Origin: Planctomycetaceae bacterium
Lineage (GTDB): Bacteria; Planctomycetota; Planctomycetia; Pirellulales; Thermoguttaceae
Direction: 5' to 3'
NCBI GenBank assembly: GCA_031283515.1
Contig: JAITBS010000489.1
Location: 1-21,225, forward strand
DNA length: 21,225 nucleotides
The translations under genes were made by a program, and so were the position numbers. Of this stretch, positions 1 to 7,716 are shown piece after piece. The notes beneath the pieces were generated by a model that saw only the letters and a program-made list of their open reading frames with translations, made no database searches and was not told the DNA's origin. Each line of letters opens with the position of its first letter. Within the stretch, counting starts at the first letter, position 1.

Positions 1-1607
1 TTAATATCTTTGAACACATTCTCTTTCAAATTTTTCAGAATAACAACTCCTTTATTGGAACGAAGCCCGATAACACCGCCGCCCTGAAGATATTGACTAG
101 AACCATCAGCATAATTTCCAACCTGCACATTTAAATTAACAAAAACATTTTTTGAAATATCTGTAGCATTGACGTATGCAGCTTCAAAATCGGCAATACT
201 AGTGGTATCTTTACTAGTAGTATCTTTGTTGTAATCATCGTCATTATTTTGAAGACCGACAATACCGCCGCCTTTAATATAGGTACCTGCTGTAACATCA
301 ATTCCGGCAAAGACGTTTTCATTTAATTTCGGCAAATCAATTTGAGCCGAGCCTAAACCGTTCAAACCAATAACGCCGCCGCCGCGAAGTGAGTAACCAA
401 TATCAACTGTAATACTTTTATCAATTCCATTACCAAAAATGTTTCCTGTAACGTATTCCATTTTTGCGTAAGTCGGATTGCTGCTAATTGTGCCGGTCGT
501 ATCCTTGCTATTATTATTCACTCCGACAATACCGCCGCCGAGAAGAACATCATTGGAAAGAATATGAATATCCGTGAAAGCGTTCTTTTCAAGTCCTTTC
601 AAAAGAGCATGACCAATAGATGTGTCCGGCGAAGAAACTCCATTGACGCCAATAATTCCGCCGCCTTCAATATAAGCACTGGTTGTTGCGTTATAAGATA
701 AAGTTTTATTAATTGTATCAGTTGTTGTAATATTAATGTCATGAAAATAGTTACCGGAAACGATATCCATTTCCGCTGAAAGTGAATTTTGTTGATTTTT
801 ATGTGAGGTACTTCCTTTTGCATATTCGCCTGTATTACGTACACCAATAATTCCGCCGCCTGCTAAATAATTTGTATCTTTTGTACCTTTTAGAATAACG
901 TCAATGTTAGAAAACGCATTGCCAGTTAACTTACCGAGCGATGTTCCGTAATCTCCAGAACCGGGGATTAGTTGATTACTTGACGTACTGCCTGCAATGT
1001 AACTGTTTCCAATGAGACCATTGACGAATTTTCGTTCATTACCTGACGGAGTGGAATCATACGAAATAGTTACATTTTCAAATAAAATATTCTCAAATCC
1101 TAAACCATTACCATTATTGGGTGCAGTATCCGATGTGGAAAACCATTTAAATTGAGTATAAAAGGAACCCGCAACATTATTAGAAATCGAAGAATTATTA
1201 CGAGTATTATTATTACCTGATATGTGAGTTAAGAGTGATGTATCTACTGAAAAATTGTTTAACTGGCTAACATTTGTAACATTTGATAAAATGCTCTGAA
1301 TAAATGATTCGGTTTTTGTATCAAGTACCCCGTTTGAACCTTTAATTGTAATATTGGGATTATTGCTAGAACCACCAACGATGATTGCATGTTCAGTATT
1401 GCTAAACCCGATATTTTCGATGGTAATGGTTCCGCCAGATGTCGTGTTAATTTTATTTTGTAAGGCGGTTCTGCTATTAACAGTTTGTGCCTGCGCTGAA
1501 CTCATAGAGTTCATCGGCAATGTCATTGCTGTCACCAACGTCATCGCCGCAAATGGTTTTCGGAAGAAGGTGTTAAGATGTATCTTTCTTTCGGTGTTCT
1601 TTTTCAT
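1..1607 (-). CDS. Large secreted repeat protein, autotransporter/Pmp-like (N-terminal part, cut by window edge)
   Basis: An open frame starts at ATG 1607-1605 and runs without a stop for 535 codons to the window edge, so the C-terminus is not seen. Residues 1-40 look like a long signal peptide: a basic start (MKKNTERK), a hydrophobic stretch around residues 19-31 and a likely cut after AQA (residues 38-40). The remainder is rich in Asn, Thr, Ser and Gly, with almost no Cys. From residue 250 on, a GGG(I/V)(I/V)G motif recurs at residues 250, 315, 357, 409, 446 and 509. Before each copy lies an N-x-F-x-x-I type motif (for example NAFSNIDV, NAFTDIHI, NVFAGIDV). Paired short motifs of this kind recall the GGA(I/L/V)/FxxN repeats of chlamydial Pmp autotransporters and suggest a beta-helix passenger. 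Secretion and surface location are inferred; a beta-barrel would lie outside the window. No Shine-Dalgarno sequence is evident. Confidence in the frame is high, in the family moderate. Confidence 0.85.
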   Translation of the reverse strand, partial: MKKNTERKIHLNTFFRKPFAAMTLVTAMTLPMNSMSSAQAQTVNSRTALQNKINTTSGGTITIENIGFSNTEHAIIVGGSSNNPNITIKGSNGVLDTKTESFIQSILSNVTNVSQLNNFSVDTSLLTHISGNNNTRNNSSISNNVAGSFYTQFKWFSTSDTAPNNGNGLGFENILFENVTISYDSTPSGNERKFVNGLIGNSYIAGSTSSNQLIPGSGDYGTSLGKLTGNAFSNIDVILKGTKDTNYLAGGGIIGVRNTGEYAKGSTSHKNQQNSLSAEMDIVSGNYFHDINITTTDTINKTLSYNATTSAYIEGGGIIGVNGVSSPDTSIGHALLKGLEKNAFTDIHILSNDVLLGGGIVGVNNNSKDTTGTISSNPTYAKMEYVTGNIFGNGIDKSITVDIGYSLRGGGVIGLNGLGSAQIDLPKLNENVFAGIDVTAGTYIKGGGIVGLQNNDDDYNKDTTSKDTTSIADFEAAYVNATDISKNVFVNLNVQVGNYADGSSQYLQGGGVIGLRSNKGVVILKNLKENVFKDI

Positions 1608-2264
1608 CGTTTGCAAGTTGTGAAAGAGTAACGTTAAATTATTCACACTTTTATACAAAAATACCTGTTGTTCAACACGTATTTGTAAAACAAAATGGTA
1701 CGAAATGGCGAAAATACCGGAAAATAGACCCGAAACGTTTTATACCCCATGTTCATTATCGAAACCGAATACATTACCGGTTTAATAAATGAGATTCTAG
1801 GTAAAGTGTTCCGAAAATTCCGCTTAACATGGAAAACCGTCTTTCTCCATCGTATCGAATGGTATCGATCTGAAACGTACAGAAAGTTTAACAGAATTAT
1901 TACAGATTTTGAAACTAGGTTATAGAGAAATCGTGTTAAGTAAAATAGGTAAAATGTAACAAAGAATCACGCCCCATTGTATCGCAAAATAACAAAACAA
2001 AAATGCCGCTGAAATATAGACACCGAATCGTTACAAAATAAGTTAAAAATTGGTCATTATCAACGTAACCTTTCCGCAAAATACCCAAACTACCTGAATT
2101 TCATAAAAATATTTACCCAAAAATTACTCTTGACAAAAAATCTGATATTTCCTAAACTTTCCAAACCCTTAAAGAAAACGGTTTATTAAATATTGTAAAT
2201 CAAGCGGGTTTATTGTTCTAAGATGTTCCCACGTAATGAGTTTTAAAAAGAATTTCGAAATAAA
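1608..2264. other. AT-rich intergenic spacer between divergent genes
   Basis: This 657-bp spacer separates the minus-strand repeat protein from the plus-strand glycosyltransferase, so it should hold both promoters. No convincing -35/-10 pair was found. A 58-codon ATG frame at 1749-1925 (plus) has no ribosome binding site and no recognisable motif, and is probably chance. No tRNA, repeat or terminator was recognised. Confidence 0.5.
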
Positions 2265-3275
2265 ATGGTTCGAATACCTATTTTCACTTCATTGACAGAA
2301 ACAATTTCGAAAGAAATTAAAAATCGAACTCACTCCGTTGAACGGCGAAAACCTGAGTCATTGGCGGTGGTGATTACGACTTATAATAATCCTCGTTGGC
2401 TTGAAAAAGTCCTCTGGAGTTATTCTGCGCAAAATTATTCGCAAACTCCTGTCAAAATTATTATTGCGGACGACGGCTCCACCGAAGAAACACAACTCCT
2501 CATTGAAAAATATCGCAAAAATTTTCCTTGGGATTTGATGCATCTTTGGCATCCAGATCGCGGATTTCAGAAAACCCGAATCTTAAATCGAGCTATTGCC
2601 GCCGCAAAATCAGATTACCTCATTTTTACAGATCACGATTGCGTTCCACGAAACGATTTTCTCACATTGCATTATGAACACGCCGAATCCGGTTATTTCC
2701 TCTCCGGCGGGTATGTTAAACTTTCAAAAACTCTCAGCCATCAATTAACTCAGGATGATATCGTTTCCGGCCGCGCCTTTCGTAAAACATGGTTGAAATC
2801 ACAAGGCTTTATATTGCAATCCACTCTTCCCAAATTGACAACCAATAAACGACTGGCAGTGTTGCTAAACTGGATTACAACAACCGACGCAACCTGGAAT
2901 GGACATTGCAGTTCTTGCTGGCAAAGTGACGCATTGGCTGTTAATGGATTTGACGAATCAATGCATTACGGCGGAGAGGATCGGGAATTCGGCGAACGGC
3001 TCTTCAATCTCGGAATCAAAGCAAAACAATTGCGGTACAGTTTTCCGTGTATGCATCTGGATCACGACCGACCTTACGCCACTTCAGAATCCATCACTAA
3101 AAATAAAGCAATTCGAAAAGAAACTCGTCTCTCCAAACGAATCGAAACATCACACGGAATTAAACAAATGCTCGGAGAAAACACAAACGACGGATATGTT
3201 GAAAAAATTTTTTTACATACGGCAACTCCAATATATCTTCCTTTTGTTAATGATATGTTGCGAAAAGCAGGATGA
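2265..3275 (+). CDS. Family 2 glycosyltransferase
   Basis: A GT-A fold glycosyltransferase of 336 residues that probably transfers a sugar from a nucleotide-sugar donor to a cell-surface glycan. After a roughly 30-residue N-terminal tail the GT2 core begins at LAVVITTYNN (33-42). The nucleotide-binding DDGS is at 69-72, and the acidic metal-binding motif DHD at 123-125 takes the place of the usual DxD. The acceptor-side GGEDREFGERL at 236-246 supplies the ED motif of the galactosyltransferase-like C-terminal domain. HLDHDRP (264-270) is also typical of this subgroup. About 35 residues after the usual domain end have no recognised motif. There is no transmembrane segment, so it is probably cytoplasmic or peripheral. 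The donor and acceptor cannot be told from sequence. The ATG at 2265 has no clear Shine-Dalgarno sequence. It lies 95 bp before ruvX on the same strand, with no other glycan gene beside it. Confidence 0.88.
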   Translation: MVRIPIFTSLTETISKEIKNRTHSVERRKPESLAVVITTYNNPRWLEKVLWSYSAQNYSQTPVKIIIADDGSTEETQLLIEKYRKNFPWDLMHLWHPDRGFQKTRILNRAIAAAKSDYLIFTDHDCVPRNDFLTLHYEHAESGYFLSGGYVKLSKTLSHQLTQDDIVSGRAFRKTWLKSQGFILQSTLPKLTTNKRLAVLLNWITTTDATWNGHCSSCWQSDALAVNGFDESMHYGGEDREFGERLFNLGIKAKQLRYSFPCMHLDHDRPYATSESITKNKAIRKETRLSKRIETSHGIKQMLGENTNDGYVEKIFLHTATPIYLPFVNDMLRKAG

Positions 3276-3370
3276 GTTTCAAAAAATAATTGACAACAGA
3301 ATTGAAGATGTCAACCCTACTTAAATATCAATTATCCTTATTCAAATACTAATTATTCTTCAATTATGTT

Positions 3371-3826
3371 ATGGGACAACAGGGTTGTATGGCGGGTATT
3401 GATTTTGGGACGGTGCGAATCGGGATTGCTTTGAGTGATCCCGAGCGGATTATTGCAAGCCCTTACGATACGTATATTCGTCAATCACCCAAACAAGACG
3501 CTGAATATTTTCGGCAATTGGTCGAAAATGAACATGTTGTCCGGTTTGTTCTCGGAATACCGCTTTGCCTAAACGGTGACCTGAGCAACAAAGCAAAAGA
3601 AGTTCTCCAATTCGGGCATTGGCTCGAAGAAACTACCGGAATCGGAATTGATTATATGGATGAACGTTATACTTCAGTTGAGGCAGAACATTTTTTACGC
3701 GACGCCAAACTGACTAACAAAAAACGGAAATCTCGACGAGATAAAATAGCTGCCCAAATTATTTTATCTTCCTATCTTGAATCTGGTTGTTGCGGAATTA
3801 CAGATTTTTCTGGAATTGATGATTGA
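3371..3826 (+). CDS. ruvX: RuvX/YqgF family putative Holliday junction resolvase (pre-16S rRNA nuclease)
   Basis: A 151-residue RNase H-fold protein of normal family length (about 140-150). The family is known as the YqgF pre-16S rRNA 5'-end nuclease and is also named RuvX, a putative Holliday junction resolvase. The motifs appear in order: DFGTVRIGIALSD at 11-23 with catalytic Asp11, GIPLCLNGDLSNKA at 62-75, DERYTSVEAE at 97-106 with the second acidic residue (Glu98), and RRDKIAAQIILSSYLE at 122-137 with Asp124. All three acidic active-site positions are therefore present. The start is uncertain: ATG 3371 gives a six-residue extension before a second in-frame ATG at 3389 (MAGIDFG), which fits typical family N-termini better. 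Neither start has a good Shine-Dalgarno sequence. The protein should be cytoplasmic. Confidence 0.93.
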   Translation: MGQQGCMAGIDFGTVRIGIALSDPERIIASPYDTYIRQSPKQDAEYFRQLVENEHVVRFVLGIPLCLNGDLSNKAKEVLQFGHWLEETTGIGIDYMDERYTSVEAEHFLRDAKLTNKKRKSRRDKIAAQIILSSYLESGCCGITDFSGIDD

Positions 3827-3976
3827 TTCGTTTAAAAAATAACAACAAACGCCGATAATAAATAAATAAATGGTCACCGCCAATAGGTATGGCAATCTCA
3901 GAATTAAATTAATGTCAGAACAGAATTGAGTATATTGTTGTAATATTTATAAGAATTATGATATTTCTCCGTTTTG

Positions 3977-4117
3977 GTGTTTTTATATTTTAACCGCAGT
4001 GTGCCTAAGATTTTTCGCCAATATTACAAAGAACATGAACATGATGAATTAGTTAAAAATCTTTTGTGTTATTTTTGCGATTGGTGCGGTAAAGAAAAAA
4101 TGCTGAAATATTACTAA
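3977..4117 (+). CDS. Possible 46-residue Cys-rich mini-protein or gene remnant
   Basis: A short frame with a GTG start ends just before the lipoprotein gene. Its stop codon (4115-4117) overlaps that gene's ribosome binding site. The product has a charged middle (YYKEHEHDELVKN) and a CYFCDWCGKEK segment with Cys31, Cys34 and Cys37, a CxxCxxC arrangement that could bind a metal. There is no clear ribosome binding site, and in-frame stops lie close upstream. It may be a real small upstream gene, the tail of a decayed gene, or chance. No family was recognised. Confidence 0.22.
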   Translation: MFLYFNRSVPKIFRQYYKEHEHDELVKNLLCYFCDWCGKEKMLKYY

Positions 4118-4120
4118 GGA
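4116..4120 (+). promoter_or_regulatory. Ribosome binding site of the lipoprotein gene
   Basis: AAGGA lies eight bases before ATG 4129. It is one of the few clear Shine-Dalgarno sequences in the window and fixes the lipoprotein start. Confidence 0.6.
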
Positions 4121-4128
4121 TTCATTAT

Positions 4129-4818
4129 ATGGAACGGATTCGGAAACTTGGTTTGTTGTTGGTTTTATTGTTGCTTTTAACTCTGGCGGTGTCCGGTTGT
4201 CAACAGGCATTGCTGACGGCACTCGTTCTCGTCAACGGAACGGATGTAAAACCCAAATATGAGATTTTGCTCAAAGGTGAAAAACGTGTTGCAGTTGTTT
4301 GCCGTTCAGTTGCTTCCAATCCCTATGATGTTCAAAACGCACCGCGTGAGATTTCGCGTCAGATCAGTAAATTGATTGATCTCAAGGTTCGGAATAAAAA
4401 ACTAAAAGTTATAGAACCTGCCAAAATCGAAACATGGCTGGATAATTGTAATAATGATTTCGATAATTTTCTGGAAATTGGACGTGATAAAACAATTAAT
4501 GCGGATATAGTGATTGGTATTGAAATTCGAGGTTTCCAGATGCGTGATCCGCATTCGCCTTATTTGGTTCAGGGAAAATGCCAAGTCAATGTCAAAGCTA
4601 TTGACTGTTCTAATGGTGAAGTTCTTGTTTCTGAAGATTTGATGATTATAGACCCGCCCAATATACCGATGTCCGGCGGACCTGGTTTGGAGGCGGAATT
4701 TCGACCGCGTTTTATTCAGGTTGTTTCCGAACAAATTGCCATATTGTTCCACCATCACGACCCGCATTCCAAACGTATTGACGCGGACAATCTTGATATG
4801 CACCGCTTGCAGTACTAA
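4129..4818 (+). CDS. Uncharacterised outer-surface or periplasmic lipoprotein
   Basis: A 229-residue protein with a type II signal peptide: a basic start (MERIRK), a Leu-rich core (residues 8-20) and lipobox AVSGC with the lipidated Cys at residue 24. The mature part holds a strand-turn pattern (EKRVAVVCRSVA, then KLKVIEPAKIETWLD, then ADIVIGIEIRGFQ, then GKCQVNVKAIDCSNGEVL). This alternation resembles the alpha/beta domains of other envelope lipoproteins that act as assembly factors, though no family can be named. The style matches uncharacterised planctomycete lipoproteins as I remember them; this is not verified. The C-terminus is His- and Asp-rich (FHHHDPH). The gene has a good AAGGA site and ends tail-to-tail with the opposite-strand gene, the two stop codons overlapping by two bases. 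The function is unknown. Confidence 0.82.
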   Translation: MERIRKLGLLLVLLLLLTLAVSGCQQALLTALVLVNGTDVKPKYEILLKGEKRVAVVCRSVASNPYDVQNAPREISRQISKLIDLKVRNKKLKVIEPAKIETWLDNCNNDFDNFLEIGRDKTINADIVIGIEIRGFQMRDPHSPYLVQGKCQVNVKAIDCSNGEVLVSEDLMIIDPPNIPMSGGPGLEAEFRPRFIQVVSEQIAILFHHHDPHSKRIDADNLDMHRLQY

Positions 4819-5408
4819 AAAACAGAAGCAACAAAACCCATAATTATGCCTAGAATGGTTAAGACACCAACGGTCATTCCGACTGTTTTATAGAAAACAT
4901 CATATCTTTCTTTTCTTCGACGCTTGTTTAATTCTTCACGGGCGATAGACCACCCTTCATAGATACGTCTTATTTCTGTCAGATGTTGTTCCACATGTTG
5001 ACAGCGTATTTGCTTATCTTCTTCTTGCCTTACTAATCTTTTTATCTCTTCTAATCGAGAAGCATCTTCTATGTATTTTGGAAACACCTCGCTAATGACA
5101 ACAAATTTATAGTCTTCGCGAAAAACACGGCATTCTCTTAAGTAATACTGGTACTGCGCATCTAAAGAATCGAAACGGGCACGTTCACAATGTTTTATTG
5201 CCGCGTGATACTTCTCTATTTTTTCACGAGGTGAAACAGATATAAGGGCTTTTGACGCATGAGACCCTGCATAACGCAGTTCATTGATTGCCGGAATATA
5301 GACTTCCTGATCAATGTATTCGTGATTTTTAATCGAGTTTTCAGCTTCTGCGAAAGCACATTGATACGCTATTTCGACGGCTTTAATATCTGCGTCTGAA
5401 GTATCCAT
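4815..5408 (-). CDS. Hypothetical protein with C-terminal membrane anchor
   Basis: A 197-residue protein of unknown family. The first 170 residues are highly charged and mostly helix-forming, with Glu/Arg/Lys-rich stretches around 110-165 that could form a coiled coil (DASRLEEIKRLVRQEEDKQ). After a basic patch (NKRRRKERYD) comes one hydrophobic segment at about 172-196 that ends the protein. This gives a tail-anchored layout with the helical part probably in the cytoplasm. There is no signal peptide and no catalytic motif. It lies three bases after the stop of the small upstream gene (5412-5630) on the same strand, so the two are probably co-transcribed and perhaps translationally coupled, since this gene lacks a clear Shine-Dalgarno sequence. 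Its stop overlaps that of the lipoprotein gene on the other strand. A working link between the two small genes is inferred from spacing only. Confidence 0.68.
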   Translation of the reverse strand: MDTSDADIKAVEIAYQCAFAEAENSIKNHEYIDQEVYIPAINELRYAGSHASKALISVSPREKIEKYHAAIKHCERARFDSLDAQYQYYLRECRVFREDYKFVVISEVFPKYIEDASRLEEIKRLVRQEEDKQIRCQHVEQHLTEIRRIYEGWSIAREELNKRRRKERYDVFYKTVGMTVGVLTILGIIMGFVASVF

Positions 5409-5411
5409 TTT

Positions 5412-5630
5412 TTAGTTAAAACAGTATTTGTCGTTTTCTTCTCGTAAGCGGTTTAGATCCTCTTCAGTCTGATAGCGTCCCTGTTGCAACGAGGTATTAC
5501 CCCTCGACAAGTTTTTAACAATACTGTGAACATTGGCTTTTTTCGCTGCCTCCCGTTGTTCTTCACTGATAGGGTCAAGCGGGCCAAAACACATCCAATC
5601 TACAAATTGGTTAAGAAAATCTCTAAACAT
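5412..5630 (-). CDS. Small hypothetical protein, upstream partner of the tail-anchored protein
   Basis: A 72-residue protein starting at ATG 5630, chosen because GGAAG (5644-5640) sits nine bases upstream. The frame stays open to a TTG at 5717, which would give 101 residues, but that start has no ribosome binding site. The visible parts are a short aromatic N-terminus (MFRDFLNQFVDWMCFGP) followed by a charged, helical and Asn/Gln-rich tail (for example SRGNTSLQQGRY and TEEDLNRLREEND). No signal peptide or known domain is recognised. It ends three bases before the tail-anchored protein gene, which suggests a two-gene unit. Confidence 0.5.
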   Translation of the reverse strand: MFRDFLNQFVDWMCFGPLDPISEEQREAAKKANVHSIVKNLSRGNTSLQQGRYQTEEDLNRLREENDKYCFN

Positions 5631-5717
5631 TGGTAACTGCTTCCAGTAAAAGTGTGTAAACAACATACTCCATTCATTCAGGCTCTTCCTTGCACTAAAG
5701 ATCATAAGATTGAGCAA

Positions 5718-6289
5718 TTTCGCAGATATTACTCTTATTGCATTTCCTTGTCAAGACATACCAAAGCCTTATCGGACTTTTTCAAAAAATTCTTCAAAAA
5801 AATAACCGGCTCTAACACACCGGATAAAACGGGGATATTGTTTTCTATTTGTAAGTTAAGTATGGTCTAATGACACCCAGTAAGCAATTCAGCACTGTGA
5901 GGAGAGCATAACTAAAAGTTTTGGTTTTTGTTACAAGATGGTCGAAATAACAATTAGTAACTTTTTATTTTTACTTCAAACCGTGATAAAAAAAATGACA
6001 GACGAGATAAGCTTACAAAAAGCCCGACAACGACTAGCGGACACAAAAACAGCATATACGGTGCTTACAAAGATAAAACAACAATGCGTGTCAGAACAGA
6101 TATACGAAGACAGAATACACGAGCAACAAATTTTAATGAAAGAACTAGGTTACATTGTTTGTCTCTAATTTAGGGATATTGTGTTTTCCGATAAGCCTGT
6201 TTGGTCAAGGTTACCTTTCTGTTTGTCCCAAATTTTAAGACTAACAAAGCACTAGGAAGTTTTTCAATTAAATTTGTTTTTTTCCTGAT
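5718..6289. other. Intergenic stretch with one doubtful small frame
   Basis: This region lies between two minus-strand transcription units, one starting at about 5630-5717 and one ending at 6290. It should hold the promoter of the former and the terminator of the latter. No convincing promoter box or GC-rich terminator hairpin with a T-tract was found. It holds the doubtful plus-strand frame at 5938-6168. Confidence 0.4.
5938..6168 (+). CDS. Doubtful small hypothetical protein
   Basis: A 76-codon plus-strand frame that does not overlap a better gene. From an internal ATG at 5995 the product is charged, hydrophilic and helix-forming (TDEISLQKARQRLADTKTAY and onward), which looks more protein-like than the first 19 residues. 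Neither start has a Shine-Dalgarno sequence, and there is no recognised family, signal peptide or membrane segment. It could be a small orphan gene or chance. Confidence 0.3.
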   Translation: MVEITISNFLFLLQTVIKKMTDEISLQKARQRLADTKTAYTVLTKIKQQCVSEQIYEDRIHEQQILMKELGYIVCL

Positions 6290-6610
6290 TTATTTTTTCT
6301 TCTTTTTAGGCATCACAAACAGAGCGAATAACGCAACAGGAATTACAATCAACCAAAATGCCGGTTTGAAAGCACAAAGGATTAAAATAACCGGCATTAC
6401 CAACCATACCCAAAAAGGAATTTTTTGTAAATCCGACCACGCCAGCCAGAAAAGGAACAAAATCGGTGCCAATCGGATAATTGAATTAATAGGACGGTAA
6501 TGTACCGGATCATTCGTCCAAAGCGCAAACGAAATCACCGCAATAATCAATAAAATCGTTGCGATAATTCCCAGCCGTTTCTGAATCGGTAAGCGGAACC
6601 AAAAATCCAT
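6290..6610 (-). CDS. Small multi-pass inner-membrane protein coupled to leuD
   Basis: A 106-residue protein made mostly of hydrophobic segments: about 13-30 (LGIIATILLIIAVISFAL), 45-60 (around APILFLFWLAW) and 66-100 (a long stretch that could cross twice, for example VWLVMPVILILCAFKPAF). It ends in a lysine run (KKKKK), which the positive-inside rule would place in the cytoplasm. The start codon overlaps the leuD stop as TAATG, so it is almost certainly translated from the leuD transcript by coupling. No family or function is recognised. Its place after leuD does not by itself imply a role in leucine synthesis. Confidence 0.72.
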   Translation of the reverse strand: MDFWFRLPIQKRLGIIATILLIIAVISFALWTNDPVHYRPINSIIRLAPILFLFWLAWSDLQKIPFWVWLVMPVILILCAFKPAFWLIVIPVALFALFVMPKKKKK

Positions 6611-7212
6611 TAAATAATTCCGTATTTTTTTTCGTATTCGGTGATTTTAATTTCTTTTTGCAGAGTCAAACCGATGTCGTCTAGTCCTTGAATTAAACGT
6701 TGTTTTCGGAAATCGTCAACTTCAAACGGAATTGACCAGCCGTTTTCGTCTGAAACCCAACAGTTTTCAAGATCAACTGTTAATCTGAACGGATAGTTAA
6801 CCGCTTCACGCCGGAATAATTCATCAATTATTTCTTCTGAAAACCGAATCAACAACAAACCGTTTTTAAAACAATTATTGTAGAAAATATCCCCGAATCC
6901 CGACGCCAGAATAACACGAAAACCAAAATCATCCAATGCCCAAGGTGCATGTTCACGGCTGGAACCACAACCAAAATTCTTGCGTGTCAACAAAATGGTT
7001 GCGTTTTGATATTCCGGTTTATTCAGTTCAAAATCAGGATTGAGTGTTAGTTTGTCGTCTTGGTAACGCCAATCGTAAAACGCAAACTGACCAAATCCGG
7101 TACGCTCAATTCGTTTCAAAAATTGCTTCGGAATAATCTGGTCGGTATCGACATCACTGCGATCCATCGGTACAACCAATCCGGTGTGTTTGGTAAATGA
7201 TCTCATTGTCAT
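6610..7212 (-). CDS. leuD: 3-isopropylmalate dehydratase small subunit
   Basis: LeuD is the swivelling small subunit that pairs with the [4Fe-4S] large subunit LeuC to isomerise 2-isopropylmalate to 3-isopropylmalate in leucine synthesis in the cytoplasm. The 200-residue length is normal for the bacterial LeuD with a C-terminal extension. Recognisable motifs are KHTGLVVPMDRSDVDTDQII at 8-27, PKQFLKRIERTGFG just after it, the substrate-loop NFGCGSSREHAPWAL at 79-93, GDIFYNNCFKNGLL at 107-120 and the C-terminal FRKQRLIQGLDDIGLTL. All conserved positions expected of an active subunit appear present. The start at ATG 7212 is followed by a second ATG two codons later; neither has a visible Shine-Dalgarno sequence. 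leuC is not in the window, so the two subunits are encoded apart. The gene is coupled to a downstream membrane protein. Confidence 0.95.
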   Translation of the reverse strand: MTMRSFTKHTGLVVPMDRSDVDTDQIIPKQFLKRIERTGFGQFAFYDWRYQDDKLTLNPDFELNKPEYQNATILLTRKNFGCGSSREHAPWALDDFGFRVILASGFGDIFYNNCFKNGLLLIRFSEEIIDELFRREAVNYPFRLTVDLENCWVSDENGWSIPFEVDDFRKQRLIQGLDDIGLTLQKEIKITEYEKKYGII

Positions 7213-7542
7213 TTTAATTGAACTTTAATAATTTAATGTTAACAGTACTCGCCAATTTGTATAAAACAATTTTTTAAAAGTTATATGAAGTATAAACGGC
7301 AGCATCTCAAATGTCAATCCTTTGGATGTATTCGTTTTTTGACAAGATCAACAGAATCGACAGGATTTTAAATAAAAGATACAAAAATTTTGTTCTTATA
7401 AAGCCTAATTTTAATGTACATGAATATAACTGTCTATTTGTAACTGTTCTGTCTCATTTTTAATTTTTACCGAATAGTTACAAAATAAGATCATGACTGA
7501 ATATACCTCTTGTCGTAATATTATGATGTTTTCTATTTTACA

Positions 7543-7634
7543 ACACGAAACACACAAAATAGTACAAAAAATACGAAATTTTTGTTCTGACTCTTTTCGT
7601 GTTATTTCGTGTTTTTTTGTGTGGTTCGTGTTAT
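7543..7634. repeat. Imperfect inverted repeat of the CACGAAA/ACACAAAA type
   Basis: The left arm ACACGAAACACACAAAA (from about 7543) pairs with TTTTGTGTGGTTCGTGT (ending near 7633): seven and eight base pairs flank a two-base bulge or mismatch. The interior also holds mutually complementary pieces (ATACGAAAT and ATTTCGTGT-like). The arms are AT-rich and lack a terminator-like GC stem. Confidence 0.55.
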
Positions 7635-7716
7635 AAAAAATTCACTGAATGATGATCAAAGTAATTTTTATAAAAACACACCGTATAGTTAGGTCTATTT
7701 TATTAACACTTTAAAT

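Noticed and set aside
1354..1623. 89-codon plus-strand frame over the left-edge protein
   Set aside because: It is antisense to the signal peptide and start of the repeat protein, whose frame is far longer and has clear motifs.
1749..1925. 58-codon plus-strand frame in the left spacer
   Set aside because: It has no ribosome site and no recognisable motif, and its length is within chance for this composition.
2260..2280. GGTTCGAATACC, reminiscent of a tRNA T-loop
   Set aside because: It is the start of the glycosyltransferase gene (ATGGTTCGAATA); no acceptor, D or anticodon arms surround it.
5652..5870. 72-codon plus-strand frame opposite the small unknown gene
   Set aside because: It overlaps the better-supported minus-strand gene region, and has no ribosome site or domain.
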